Shown one piece after another: positions 1 through 7,609 of a stretch of 64,000 nucleotides of DNA. The position numbers were made by a program, and so were the translations under genes. The DNA comes from Paenibacillus sp. TCA20 (GTDB lineage: Bacteria; Bacillota; Bacilli; Paenibacillales; Paenibacillaceae). The first letter of the stretch is position 1; each line of letters opens with the position of its first letter. Below the pieces are notes generated by a model, which did no database searches, had not been told where the DNA came from, and was given only the letters and a program-made list of their open reading frames with translations. Where the stretch lies: assembly GCF_000732325.1 (NCBI RefSeq), contig NZ_BBIW01000006.1, positions 186,001 to 250,000 on the forward strand, read 5' to 3'.

Positions 1-228
1 AATATGGGCCTCATCCACGATGGTCCACATTCCGCAATAGCCGATAGCCTGACCGTCCAGTTCCATGATCATATATTTTGCAAAGTGATTCTGTGTCAGC
101 TCATTCACGAACGCCGTTTCCGTCCACGGCAGGGTAAAACACTCTTTCTCTATGACGAGTACATCTGGAATGTCCTCCAGCTTCATGAATCTAAATTCTA
201 ACCGCCCGGTCTGCTCCTTGCTCTCCAT
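1..228 (-). CDS. rimI: Ribosomal protein alanine N-acetyltransferase RimI (5' part only)
   Basis: GNAT-family enzyme that acetylates the N-terminus of ribosomal protein S18 with acetyl-CoA in the cytoplasm. Only the first 76 residues are present; the gene runs off the left edge, so the acetyl-CoA binding motif is not visible. What can be seen fits RimI: an N-terminal R-x-M-x-x-x-D-I segment and the block E-C-F-T-L-P-W (residues 29-35), typical of RimI-like proteins, followed by a beta-strand pair with G-Y-C-G-M-W. It starts 20 bases after the tsaB stop, in the conserved Firmicute order tsaE-tsaB-rimI(-tsaD), so it is most likely the third gene of that operon. I expect tsaD just outside the window. 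Confidence 0.88.
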   Translation of the reverse strand, partial: MESKEQTGRLEFRFMKLEDIPDVLVIEKECFTLPWTETAFVNELTQNHFAKYMIMELDGQAIGYCGMWTIVDEAHI

Positions 229-248
229 GCCTCAACGTACGACTCCCT

Positions 249-1070
249 TCATCCCTTGCGTAGAAGATTCGCTTCTGCTTCCGCAAGCTGTGTGTAATTC
301 GGTATGAGCGTATGCACATCATCGTGTTGACCTGCCTTAAGCTTCAGCGAACCCAGCTTGCCCACATATCTTCCTTCCATGTCATACGGCATCAACACAA
401 GCTCGCAAGACAAACGTTCTCTCAGCTTCTCGATCGTCTCTTCGTGCTGCGACACGTCCCCTGCAAAAATAATGCCAGCAGGCCGGTCTGAAGCATCGGT
501 CTGCTCATACTGCGCAGCAAGCTTCTGTGTCCATGGCTCGACCAGCCGAATGCCATCCTCTTCAAACCGGTGCACCGGTTTATCACCATCGTACCCTTCA
601 AACAATGCAGTGTAGGCCTGTCCTCTTCTTGCATCCATCAGGGGAACGACCCAGTATTTGGACTGCTCTGACTTAGCCGGATTTCCGGAATCTGTTGCAG
701 CTGCTTCGATGCCCTTGTTGCCCTTGAAGGAACCGAGCCCTCCCCAAGCAAGTGCCTCCAGACTGGACACAGCTGCAACAGGCACATCCCATGCCCAAGC
801 CAGCGTCTTCGCCGCTGTAACAGCGATGCGAATACCGGTGTAGGAACCAGGTCCGATTCCAACGGCAATGCCGCCGATTTCAGATCGCTCTATATGTTGT
901 TCTTTCATTAAATCCTCCAGTGCCTGAACCACATGGACGGCATGATTACGCTCCGCACGTGAATTCGACTCAGAGAGCACCGTCTCGTTCTCCATTAATG
1001 CCGCAGCGAGTACCGCTGTTGACGTATCCAACGCCAAAAACCGCTCACGCGGCTTCCGTTCTTCCTTCAT
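249..1070 (-). CDS. tsaB: tRNA threonylcarbamoyladenosine biosynthesis protein TsaB
   Basis: Non-catalytic partner of TsaD in the complex that puts the threonylcarbamoyl group on A37 of ANN-decoding tRNAs. It has an ASKHA-type fold; the first strand F-L-A-L-D-T-S-T is at residues 11-18 and the family signature G-P-G-S-Y-T-G at 73-79. The ATG at 1070 is chosen because it lies directly after the tsaE stop (1073-1075); longer readings would run through tsaE. At 273 aa it is longer than the roughly 230 aa common for TsaB. The extra length is a low-complexity G/N/A/S-rich stretch near residues 105-135, probably a surface loop. It sits between tsaE and rimI in one operon. Confidence 0.93.
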   Translation of the reverse strand: MKEERKPRERFLALDTSTAVLAAALMENETVLSESNSRAERNHAVHVVQALEDLMKEQHIERSEIGGIAVGIGPGSYTGIRIAVTAAKTLAWAWDVPVAAVSSLEALAWGGLGSFKGNKGIEAAATDSGNPAKSEQSKYWVVPLMDARRGQAYTALFEGYDGDKPVHRFEEDGIRLVEPWTQKLAAQYEQTDASDRPAGIIFAGDVSQHEETIEKLRERLSCELVLMPYDMEGRYVGKLGSLKLKAGQHDDVHTLIPNYTQLAEAEANLLRKG

Positions 1071-1072
1071 CC

Positions 1073-1555
1073 TCAATCGACTCCACTTCTCTTCAAATCT
1101 TCGCACCAATCCGTGTACGGCGAGCCATAACCATTCAGGCGAATGATACGATCTCCCGTCTCTGTTACCGTCATCTGGATATGCAGATGTTCCTCCGGCA
1201 GCAGCTCCGAGATAATGCTGGACCATTCAATCAAGCTTACTCCACTGCCATAGAAATATTCATCCAGCCCAAGTCCCTCGGCTTCGTCAAGCGTTATCCG
1301 GTAGACATCCATATGGTATAACGCAAGTCTGCCTTCATATTCCTTAATCAATGTAAAGGTCGGACTATTCACAACGCCCTCTACACCTAAATACTGTGCA
1401 AAATATTTGGAAAATGCCGTCTTCCCTGCACCCAGATCACCATCAAGGGCGATAACCGAGCCAGGCACAGCGAGCTTGGCTAGACGGGCAGCGAGCAGCT
1501 CCGTATCCTGTACACTAATGGAGTGGTACACCCACTCCTGATGCTCGTATTTCAA
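1073..1555 (-). CDS. tsaE: tRNA threonylcarbamoyladenosine biosynthesis ATPase TsaE
   Basis: P-loop ATPase that drives the TsaB-TsaD complex in t6A37 tRNA modification. The Walker A motif G-D-L-G-A-G-K-T lies at residues 39-46, followed by the S-P-T-F block usual in TsaE. I place the start at a TTG at 1555: AAGAAGG stands eight bases upstream, and the 160-aa product has the usual length. A further in-frame TTG at 1588 has no ribosome binding site. It is the first gene of the tsaE-tsaB-rimI operon, behind a good sigma-A-like promoter at 1625-1653. Confidence 0.92.
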   Translation of the reverse strand: MKYEHQEWVYHSISVQDTELLAARLAKLAVPGSVIALDGDLGAGKTAFSKYFAQYLGVEGVVNSPTFTLIKEYEGRLALYHMDVYRITLDEAEGLGLDEYFYGSGVSLIEWSSIISELLPEEHLHIQMTVTETGDRIIRLNGYGSPYTDWCEDLKRSGVD

Positions 1556-1624
1556 TATGCTAACCTTCTTTCGATCTATCGTAAGCAAACCATTCGCTAG
1601 TTATCAGGGCAAATCCTTCACCTC

Positions 1625-1653
1625 ATTATATAGTTCCCCATCTGTCCAAGCAA
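1625..1653 (-). promoter_or_regulatory. Promoter of the tsaE operon
   Basis: On the minus strand TTGCTT (1648-1653) is followed after exactly 17 bases by TATAAT (1625-1630), a good vegetative promoter match. Transcription would begin near 1618 and leave a leader of about 60 bases before tsaE. Confidence 0.65.
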
Positions 1654-1672
1654 GGTAAGGAAGACACACAAA

Positions 1673-1697
1673 ACCCGGGGTACCATAGACCCCGGGT
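1673..1697 (-). terminator. Terminator after sspH
   Basis: Perfect 9-bp stem ACCCGGGGT / ACCCCGGGT with a 7-base loop, followed on the minus strand by TTTTGTGTGT. It lies 20 bases beyond the sspH stop and separates it from the tsaE promoter. Confidence 0.8.
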
Positions 1698-1717
1698 GCA
1701 TATTCACTATCGTATGA

Positions 1718-1903
1718 TTAGCTCTCGACCAAACGATCCACTCGCACCGTATGCGTCTCCAGCGGGTTGTTGCCGATCTGCACGGTTGCCATTTGGTTTT
1801 CTACATCCACATGCTCAATCCATATAGGCTGTTCACCATCCAGCTTGACCGAGATATTTTCCTTCGCTTCATAAATCGCTTTTGCACGGTTTGCATCCAT
1901 CAT
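1718..1903 (-). CDS. sspH: H-type small acid-soluble spore protein
   Basis: 61-aa protein of the SspH family, minor small acid-soluble proteins of the spore core. The N-terminal M-D-A-x-R-A-K-x-I-Y, the central P-x-W-I-E-H and the C-terminal T-V-R-V-D-x-L match the family pattern, and the length is close to the 59 aa of B. subtilis SspH. Two ATGs follow each other (1903 and 1900); AGAAGGAG with a 9-base gap favours 1903. The preceding gene stops one base before this start and the ribosome binding site lies in that gene's last codons, so the two are probably translationally coupled. Expression late in the forespore is expected from the family and from the SigG-like promoter at 2258-2287. Confidence 0.92.
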   Translation of the reverse strand: MMDANRAKAIYEAKENISVKLDGEQPIWIEHVDVENQMATVQIGNNPLETHTVRVDRLVES

Positions 1904-1904
1904 G

Positions 1905-2228
1905 TTATAGGTCTCCTTCTTCCTCATTAATCTCCAGCTCATGCTCATCAAATAATGCATCTGAAGTGCTGTCTCCGATATAACCATTGTCGTCAGTGAC
2001 CTGTCCACCGCCCAGGCCTTCGTTCACCATACGATCCACGTCAAATGCCGTCTCTTCTACACTCTCTTCATCTCTTGCTTCCGGCGTGGTGACCTCTTCC
2101 CAGTCCACCATATCGGCTGCGAGCATATCCGTGCCGCTGAGTGCATCCCAGAATCGATCTGATCCAGCTGCATCTCCATTCACCCTGTCTCTTCTGTCCG
2201 GCTCGTACATATCACTTGTTCTGGACAT
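1905..2228 (-). CDS. Acidic protein of unknown function, coupled to sspH
   Basis: 107-aa, very acidic, polar protein that I do not recognise. It has no membrane segment, signal peptide or cysteine pair; the C-terminal half is rich in D and E and ends in E-E-E-G-D-L. AAGGAG stands 8 bases upstream of the ATG. Its stop codon lies one base before the sspH start, and a SigG-like promoter lies just upstream, so it is probably a forespore-expressed partner of sspH. A role in the spore core is inference from context only. It could be intrinsically disordered. Confidence 0.75.
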   Translation of the reverse strand: MSRTSDMYEPDRRDRVNGDAAGSDRFWDALSGTDMLAADMVDWEEVTTPEARDEESVEETAFDVDRMVNEGLGGGQVTDDNGYIGDSTSDALFDEHELEINEEEGDL

Positions 2229-2257
2229 GTCTTCTCTCCTTCGCCCTTTTTAATCCG

Positions 2258-2287
2258 TAATATGTCCGGATGGAGCAACAATCATGC
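2258..2287 (-). promoter_or_regulatory. Possible SigG-type promoter for the sspH operon
   Basis: On the minus strand GCATG (2283-2287) is followed after 18 bases by CATATTA (2258-2264). This resembles the forespore consensus recalled for SigG (gyATR, 17-18 bases, CATnMTA) with one mismatch. The B. subtilis sspH gene is forespore expressed, which supports the reading. Confidence 0.5.
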
Positions 2288-2357
2288 ATCATTTCTCTGA
2301 CTCTGACTAAGCAACTCTTCACGTTCCATGAATAAGATTACAAACGTCTTTTTTTGC

Positions 2358-2383
2358 CCATAATATGAAGAAAGATCATACTA
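2358..2383 (+). promoter_or_regulatory. Possible forespore promoter for ku
   Basis: CATACTA at 2377-2383 is an exact match to the SigF/SigG -10 consensus. The best -35 candidate, CCATA at 2358-2362, is only 14 bases upstream, so the assignment is tentative. In B. subtilis ku (ykoV) is transcribed in the forespore. Confidence 0.4.
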
Positions 2384-2408
2384 CAGATTATTTGAAGGAG
2401 GGATCGTC

Positions 2409-3338
2409 ATGCATACCGTTTGGAAAGGAGCCATCAGCTTCGGACTGGTTCACGTCCCTGTCAAAATGTTCTCTGCTACGGAGGACAAGGATATTTCGAT
2501 GCGATACATTCATACCGAATGCGGCAGTCCGCTCAGCTATATTCGTAAATGTCCATCCTGTGAGGTTGAAGTCAAATGGGAGGAGATTACGAAGGGATAC
2601 GAATATGAGAAGGGAAAATTCGTGCTGTTCGAGAAGGATGAGCTCGATCAGCTGTCTGAGCAGGCCAATAAGAACATTTCGATACTGGATTTTGTGAATT
2701 TAACGGATATTGATCCGATTTATTTTCAGAAGACCTACTATTTATCTCCTGATCAGTCCGGAGGTAATGCGTACCAGCTGCTGATGACGGCTATGCGTGA
2801 AACTGGCAAGATCGGAATTGCCAAGATCTCCATCCGTTCAAAGAGCAGCCTTGCGGCCATTCGGGTGCTTGAGGATTGCCTTGCCATTGAAACGATCTTC
2901 TACCCTGATGAGATCCGTCCTGTATCCCAGGTGCCTAATCTGCCCGAGAATATTGCCGTGAACGACAAGGAGCTGACCATGGCCAAGCTGCTGATCGATC
3001 AGCTTAGTACGCCATTCGACCCGGAGAAATATACTGACGATTATCGTGAAAGACTGCTTGAACTCATTAATCATAAAGTCGCAGGCGAAGAGTACAAGAT
3101 TGCTCCAGCCAAGCCGGAAGCGAATGTCGTCGATCTTATGGCTGCGCTTCAAGCTAGTATTGAGGCCACGCAGCAGCAGCCGCCGATTGTTACCGATCCA
3201 GGACCGGCCAAGCCTGCCAAGAAACGGACGACTCGTAAAAAGGCCGCCTCCGCAGAAGACAACAATCGCGATGAACCCGTTGTCAAGCCAAAGACAACAA
3301 AGCGAAAAACCGCCAAAAAGAAAGAGACCGGAGCTTAA
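2409..3338 (+). CDS. ku: Non-homologous end-joining protein Ku
   Basis: Bacterial Ku forms a homodimeric ring that threads onto DNA double-strand ends and recruits LigD. The 309-aa protein begins M-x-T-V-W-K-G-A-I-S-F-G-L-V-x-V-P-V, the standard bacterial Ku opening, and continues through the beta-barrel/bridge domain to about residue 255. The last 45 residues are a lysine-, arginine- and threonine-rich tail (K-K-R-T-T-R-K-K, K-T-T-K-R-K-T-A-K-K-K), typical of the extended C-terminus that aids DNA threading and ligase stimulation. AAGGAGG lies 8 bases before the ATG. A forespore-type -10 element upstream suggests sporulation expression. The matching ligase and polymerase genes lie 1.2 kb downstream, separated by a catE-like gene. 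Confidence 0.95.
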   Translation: MHTVWKGAISFGLVHVPVKMFSATEDKDISMRYIHTECGSPLSYIRKCPSCEVEVKWEEITKGYEYEKGKFVLFEKDELDQLSEQANKNISILDFVNLTDIDPIYFQKTYYLSPDQSGGNAYQLLMTAMRETGKIGIAKISIRSKSSLAAIRVLEDCLAIETIFYPDEIRPVSQVPNLPENIAVNDKELTMAKLLIDQLSTPFDPEKYTDDYRERLLELINHKVAGEEYKIAPAKPEANVVDLMAALQASIEATQQQPPIVTDPGPAKPAKKRTTRKKAASAEDNNRDEPVVKPKTTKRKTAKKKETGA

Positions 3339-3524
3339 AGCAGTTTCCAGTTCCACAGGCAGATTACTCGGGTCCTGGGATATTCAGCACAGCTGCTGGA
3401 TACGGAAATGCTGCATCTGATACTTTCAAATTGTAGGATGCTAACATCCTGCATGGTTATGTAGAGAGGTTAACCAGTATGGTGGGAGTCGCAATTAGAA
3501 AGGCTTGAACGATCTCGCTTACCA

Positions 3525-3553
3525 TTGACGCGTCCAAGGGTACACTATATACT
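3525..3553 (+). promoter_or_regulatory. Promoter of the catE-ligD operon
   Basis: TTGACG (3525-3530), 17 bases, TATACT (3548-3553): a strong vegetative promoter. It is the only clear promoter seen between ku and catE; the rest of the 304-base gap (3339-3642) holds one small hairpin and no gene. Confidence 0.75.
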
Positions 3554-3585
3554 AACTTACATAAAGTAACTTAGTGTAGGTTAGT
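3551..3585 (+). promoter_or_regulatory. Palindromic operator at the catE promoter
   Basis: Inverted repeat ACTAACTTACA (3551-3561) and TGTAGGTTAGT (3575-3585), 11-base arms with one mismatch and a 13-base spacer. It overlaps the -10 box and the expected start of transcription. Such a site fits a MarR/DUF24-type repressor; catE of B. subtilis is controlled by the quinone-sensing CatR. No regulator gene is adjacent here. Confidence 0.6.
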
Positions 3586-3642
3586 AATTTTAGTTTTTTA
3601 ACCACTCCATCTATGGACATGATCAAGGAGGCAATTACAAAT

Positions 3643-4506
3643 ATGACATACTCTATTCATCCCGCAACGACACTCGGTGAAGTGAAGCTTCGCGTCAGCG
3701 AGCTTACACGCTCTATTGATTTTTATGAACGGGTCGTAGGACTCAAGGTGCTGTCTCAACAAGGGAATCAGGCTGTACTGACCAGTGACGGCGTGCGCTC
3801 ACTTGTCATACTGGAAGAGCTTGCGGATGCCAAGCCGATCCGCCCAAGAAGCCACGCTGGACTGTACCACTATGCAATTCTTCTGCCGGACCGTGAGTCT
3901 CTGGGCCTTGCGCTTCGCCACCTGATCGACAGCGGAATTGAAATTGGGCAAGGCGATCACAGTGTTAGTGAAGCACTCTATATTAATGACCCGGACGGGC
4001 ACGGCATTGAGATTTATGCTGACCGGCCACGAAGTGTATGGCGCCGCGATGCGAACAATCATTATATTATGGGAACCGATCCTGTCGATGTTCACGGACT
4101 GCTCGCGCTGGCGGGCGACAAACCGTTTATAGGACTGCCTGCAGACACCGTTATCGGTCATGTGCATTTTCATATATCCAGCCTCCCGGCAGCCCGCGAA
4201 TTCTACAACAAGCTGCTCGGGTTTGATATCGTGCTGGATGATCCGCGCTTTCAGGCCGTATTCGTGTCGGCCGGCGGGTATCACCATCATATCGGACTTA
4301 ATATTTGGGCGGGACAGAATGCTCCGGCTACCCCTCACGATGCGGTAGGAATCGATTATTTCACCATCTTATTTGAGGATAAAGAAGCGTTCGACGATAC
4401 GCTGCTGCGTCTTCAGTCCGGCGGATATAACGTAACTACTCAGGATTCAGAAGGCTATGTTACCGATCCATTTGGTATTGGCATTCGTTTGACCTATCAA
4501 TCATAA
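3643..4506 (+). CDS. catE: Catechol-2,3-dioxygenase-like VOC protein
   Basis: 287-aa two-domain vicinal-oxygen-chelate protein closely resembling B. subtilis CatE (YfiE), an Fe(II) extradiol dioxygenase that detoxifies catechols and quinones. Domain 1 is about residues 10-135 and carries the D-P-D-G-x-G-I-E-x-Y-x-D-R-P-R-S-x-W block; domain 2 runs from about 165 to the end with G-H-V-H-F-H-I and H-H-H-I-G-L-N-I-W-A-G, which supply likely metal ligands. I use the ATG at 3643 because AAGGAGG precedes it by 11 bases and the product aligns with CatE from its start. It has its own promoter with a palindromic operator, and the ligase gene follows 31 bases downstream, so it probably heads an operon with the split ligD genes. 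Confidence 0.85.
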   Translation: MTYSIHPATTLGEVKLRVSELTRSIDFYERVVGLKVLSQQGNQAVLTSDGVRSLVILEELADAKPIRPRSHAGLYHYAILLPDRESLGLALRHLIDSGIEIGQGDHSVSEALYINDPDGHGIEIYADRPRSVWRRDANNHYIMGTDPVDVHGLLALAGDKPFIGLPADTVIGHVHFHISSLPAAREFYNKLLGFDIVLDDPRFQAVFVSAGGYHHHIGLNIWAGQNAPATPHDAVGIDYFTILFEDKEAFDDTLLRLQSGGYNVTTQDSEGYVTDPFGIGIRLTYQS

Positions 4507-4537
4507 ATAATTTCAGTATTAAAGGAGAAGCAGGTGC

Positions 4538-5494
4538 ATGGAACTTAAGCCGGTCATTCCTTTCGAACCGATCCGAACGAATCTTTTTCCTGTCGGCCCT
4601 CCCTGGATTGCCCAGGTGAAATGGGACGGTGTCCGCATGCTAACGTATTATGACGGGCATGAAGTGAAGCTCATTAATCGCAAACGGAATGACCGAACCC
4701 TGCAGTATCCCGAATTCACACTAGCGGATGTCTATTCATCCGCTTCTTCTTTTATCCTCGATGGAGAGCTGATTGCATTCAGAGAGGGCAAGCCGTCTTT
4801 TCATGAGATCATGAGACGAGACAGTCTTCGAAGCGAGCGCAGTATCCGGCAAGGCCTGAAGAGCGTTCCGGTTACCTACATGGTCTTCGATATCCTGTAC
4901 CTGAATGGAGTATGGGTAATGGATAGGCCCCTGTCGGTGCGGCAGCAGCTGCTCGCTGAGATGATCAAGCCTCATCCGCAGGTTCAGCTGGTACAGAATT
5001 TTCCGGATGGCAATGCCTTGTTTGAAGCAGCCAAAGCACAGCAGCTCGAAGGTGTCGTCGTCAAGGATCTGAACAGTACCTACGCTCTAGACGGCAAAGA
5101 TAATCGGTGGCAGAAACGCAAGAAGAACGGAGATTTGTATGCCGTTATTGGCGGCGTTACATTCAGAGACAAGGTCGTTAATTCTCTTCTGCTTGGTCTG
5201 TATAACCAACAGGGAGAGCTGGAGTATATCGGACATGCCGGAACCGGCAGATTTACAGTGCAGGACTGGCGGACCCTTACCGAACAAGTGCTGAGCATGG
5301 GTGTACAGCGTATGCCTTTTGTCAATGTACCGGGTAGAAATCAAGGGGCACTGTGGATACAGCCCAAGCTGGTCGTACGTGTTACCTTTCTCGAATGGAC
5401 ACCCGGCGGAACGATGCGCCACCCTACAATAGAGAGCCTCGCCCCTCACGTCCCTGCAGCAGAATGCCAAGTATCACAGAAGGAGGAGAGCTGA
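4538..5494 (+). CDS. ligD: ATP-dependent DNA ligase, LigD ligase part
   Basis: Seals nicks and double-strand ends in Ku-dependent end joining. The 318-aa protein holds the adenylation domain with the lysine nucleophile in motif I, K28-W-D-G-V-R, the R-N/K-R-x-x-D block, the motif III-like V-F-D-I-L-Y, motif IV E-G-V-V-V-K-D and motif V W-Q-K-R-K-K, followed by an OB-fold with the W-T-P-G-G-x-M-R-H-P ending typical of LigD. AAAGGAG precedes the ATG. The gene ends in TGA; after one sense codon, in the same frame, the polymerase gene begins. Together they would give 615 aa, close to the 611 aa of the fused B. subtilis LigD, so this is a split version of that ligase-polymerase protein. No nuclease domain is present, as in Bacillus. 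Confidence 0.93.
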   Translation: MELKPVIPFEPIRTNLFPVGPPWIAQVKWDGVRMLTYYDGHEVKLINRKRNDRTLQYPEFTLADVYSSASSFILDGELIAFREGKPSFHEIMRRDSLRSERSIRQGLKSVPVTYMVFDILYLNGVWVMDRPLSVRQQLLAEMIKPHPQVQLVQNFPDGNALFEAAKAQQLEGVVVKDLNSTYALDGKDNRWQKRKKNGDLYAVIGGVTFRDKVVNSLLLGLYNQQGELEYIGHAGTGRFTVQDWRTLTEQVLSMGVQRMPFVNVPGRNQGALWIQPKLVVRVTFLEWTPGGTMRHPTIESLAPHVPAAECQVSQKEES

Positions 5495-5497
5495 CCT

Positions 5498-6391
5498 ATG
5501 CCGCGTTCGATCAAGGGCACGATTCAAATTGAAGGACAGGATATTACGATTACGAATCCAGACAAGCCGCTCTGGCCTGAAGCCGGCGTTACCAAAGCCA
5601 TGTATTTGCAGAAGCTGGCAGAGCTCTCCCCCTATCTGCTGAAATACTGCAGGAACCGCCTGCTCACGACGATCCGGTATCCGCATGGGATTCATGGAGA
5701 ATTTTTTTATCAAAAAAATGCGCCTGAGCCCCTCCCTCCCTATGTCAAGACAGCCGTTCACGAAGGGATCAATTATATTGTGATGGAGGACCTTCCAGTC
5801 CTTCTATGGCTTGGCAACCTTGCCGCGCTTGAGTTTCATCCTTCGCTTCATTATGCAGGCAGTAAGCTGCCCTGCGAATGGATGATTGATCTCGACCCCA
5901 GCCTGCCCGAAGAACCCCGAATAATGGAAGCCGCGCACATCGTCGGGCAGACCCTAAGTTCACTTGGCATTCAATCCGTACCCAAGACGTCGGGCGCTAC
6001 AGGTGTGCAGATTATTGTGCCCATCCAGAGCGGGATTACGTTCGAGGAGCTTCGGACGCTTGGTCATTTTGTCGGCATGTACGTGTGCCAGAAGCATCCA
6101 GACTTATTCACATTGGAACGGCTAAAGAAGGATCGGGGCAACAAGATATATTTTGATTATCTCCAGCATTATGGTGGTAAAACCTTGGCCGCCCCCTACA
6201 CTCCACGCGCCAGGGAACACGCCTCCGTTTCAACGCCTCTCTTATGGGATGAGGTAGCAGCAGACGTACGTCCGAAGGACTTCCATTTGCTCAATATTGG
6301 CGCCCGCTTGGCCGAAAAAGGCGATCTCCTCTCCGCTCTGCCGCCGCAGCCACTGGAGAATGTATTGAAGCACCTGAAGAATAAGAAGTAG
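5498..6391 (+). CDS. ligD: LigD polymerase/primase domain protein
   Basis: Archaeo-eukaryotic-primase-like polymerase that fills gaps at broken DNA ends, often with ribonucleotides, during end joining. The 297-aa protein has the LigD-Pol motifs: T-N-P-D-K-x-L-W-P near residue 19, the metal-binding D-L-D-P-S at 131-135, S-G-A-T-G-V-Q-I near 165, and D-R-G-N-K-I-Y-F-D-Y-L-Q-H near 212. It begins one codon after the TGA of the ligase gene, in the same frame, and AAGGAGGAG inside the ligase 3' end serves as its ribosome binding site, so it is translated as a separate chain, probably coupled. A bidirectional terminator follows at 6466. Confidence 0.93.
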   Translation: MPRSIKGTIQIEGQDITITNPDKPLWPEAGVTKAMYLQKLAELSPYLLKYCRNRLLTTIRYPHGIHGEFFYQKNAPEPLPPYVKTAVHEGINYIVMEDLPVLLWLGNLAALEFHPSLHYAGSKLPCEWMIDLDPSLPEEPRIMEAAHIVGQTLSSLGIQSVPKTSGATGVQIIVPIQSGITFEELRTLGHFVGMYVCQKHPDLFTLERLKKDRGNKIYFDYLQHYGGKTLAAPYTPRAREHASVSTPLLWDEVAADVRPKDFHLLNIGARLAEKGDLLSALPPQPLENVLKHLKNKK

Positions 6392-6465
6392 ATAACAACA
6401 GCACAAAAAGTGTGTATATCACGTATCCCGTACACCGGATAGCTTCCTTCCGCGCATAATAAAAT

Positions 6466-6500
6466 ACCCGGTACTCCTAAACATCTTAGGAATACCGGGT
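6466..6500. terminator. Bidirectional terminator between ligD and the YitT gene
   Basis: ACCCGGTA-C-TCCTAA pairs with TTAGGA-A-TACCGGGT over a short loop. TCTTTATA follows on the plus strand and TATTTTATTA on the minus strand, so it can end both converging transcripts. Confidence 0.85.
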
Positions 6501-6537
6501 TCTTTATACAAATACCCATAGTCGAACGAATCGCTCG

Positions 6538-7452
6538 CTAATGAATGCCTTTTTTCTTGAAACGTCCGCCTTTTACATCATGAATATTACCAATCGCTAC
6601 AAAGGCCTGTGGATCCCAGTCCTCTACGATGCTCTTCAGCTTGGCTTCCTCCAGACGCGTAATGACGACGAAGATCACCTTCTTCTCATCCCCGCTGAAT
6701 CCGCCTTCTCCATCCAGGTATGTAACCCCGCGGCCAAGACGATCTGTAAGAGCTTCTCCGATATCCCGGTACTTCTCACTAATGATCCATACCGACTTGG
6801 ATTGATCCAAACCTTCAATCGTGACGTCAATCATCTTCATCGCAATATAATATGCAATCATGGAATACATCGCGTTTGGCCATCCAAACACGAAGCCTGC
6901 CATAACGAAGATGAACACATTAATGACCAGTACGACCTGTCCGACCGAAAATGGAGATCTTCCACTTACCAGAATTGCAACAATCTCCGTCCCATCCAGA
7001 GAACCTCCTGAACGGATGACGAGTCCTACCCCCACGCCGAGGATAACACCGCCAAATACAGCACCCAGAAGCGGCTCATTCGGCGTTAACGCCTGAACGT
7101 GATGCAATAGATGTGTTCCGATCGACATGATAACAATGCCGAACAGTGTAGATACCGCAAAGGTCTTGCCAATCTGCTTATACCCAATTAGAAGAAACGG
7201 CAGGTTGAACAAGGTCAGCAATACACCAAGCGGCAGGCCGGAGAGCTGTGACACCATGATGGATATCCCTGTGATACCACCATCAATTACGCCATTGGGA
7301 ATTAGAAAAATCTCAAGAGCTATAGCCATAAGCGATGCGCCGACCACAATCATGATGGCACGCTGCAGCAGCTTCAAGCTAATTGGAGAACTGTTTGCCT
7401 TCGTCTGTTTGCCCGGACTCGGCATCATTTCCTTCGTTGTCATATTTGACAT
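6538..7452 (-). CDS. YitT-family membrane protein (DUF2179)
   Basis: 304-aa integral membrane protein of the YitT/DUF161 family common in Firmicutes; its transported substrate or role is not established. About six hydrophobic segments span residues 30-205, with the family's G-x-x-D-G-G-I-T-G-I-S and G-S-L-D-G-T-E-I blocks, followed by a cytoplasmic DUF2179 domain (about residues 220-300). The ATG at 7452 follows GGGGGG; a second in-frame ATG lies three codons on. A K-K-K tail closes the protein. It is a single-gene unit between a terminator and the cls gene, which reads in the same direction. Confidence 0.9.
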   Translation of the reverse strand: MSNMTTKEMMPSPGKQTKANSSPISLKLLQRAIMIVVGASLMAIALEIFLIPNGVIDGGITGISIMVSQLSGLPLGVLLTLFNLPFLLIGYKQIGKTFAVSTLFGIVIMSIGTHLLHHVQALTPNEPLLGAVFGGVILGVGVGLVIRSGGSLDGTEIVAILVSGRSPFSVGQVVLVINVFIFVMAGFVFGWPNAMYSMIAYYIAMKMIDVTIEGLDQSKSVWIISEKYRDIGEALTDRLGRGVTYLDGEGGFSGDEKKVIFVVITRLEEAKLKSIVEDWDPQAFVAIGNIHDVKGGRFKKKGIH

Positions 7453-7609
7453 AGAATCCCCCCTATTCTTTTAAGCTTTCTATGTCCGCAAGACATGACC
7501 TGAGACTTTATTATACCATACTCCGAATCCATAAAACACTAAAAGAGTCAGCAAAGACGAGATAATGGAATAGAAAGCAGGTTTTTATGACAGAAATCAT
7601 CCCAAATCC

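Noticed and set aside
3435..3460. GTAGGATG/CATCCTGC hairpin after ku as a terminator
   Set aside because: No T-run follows on the plus strand; too weak to call.
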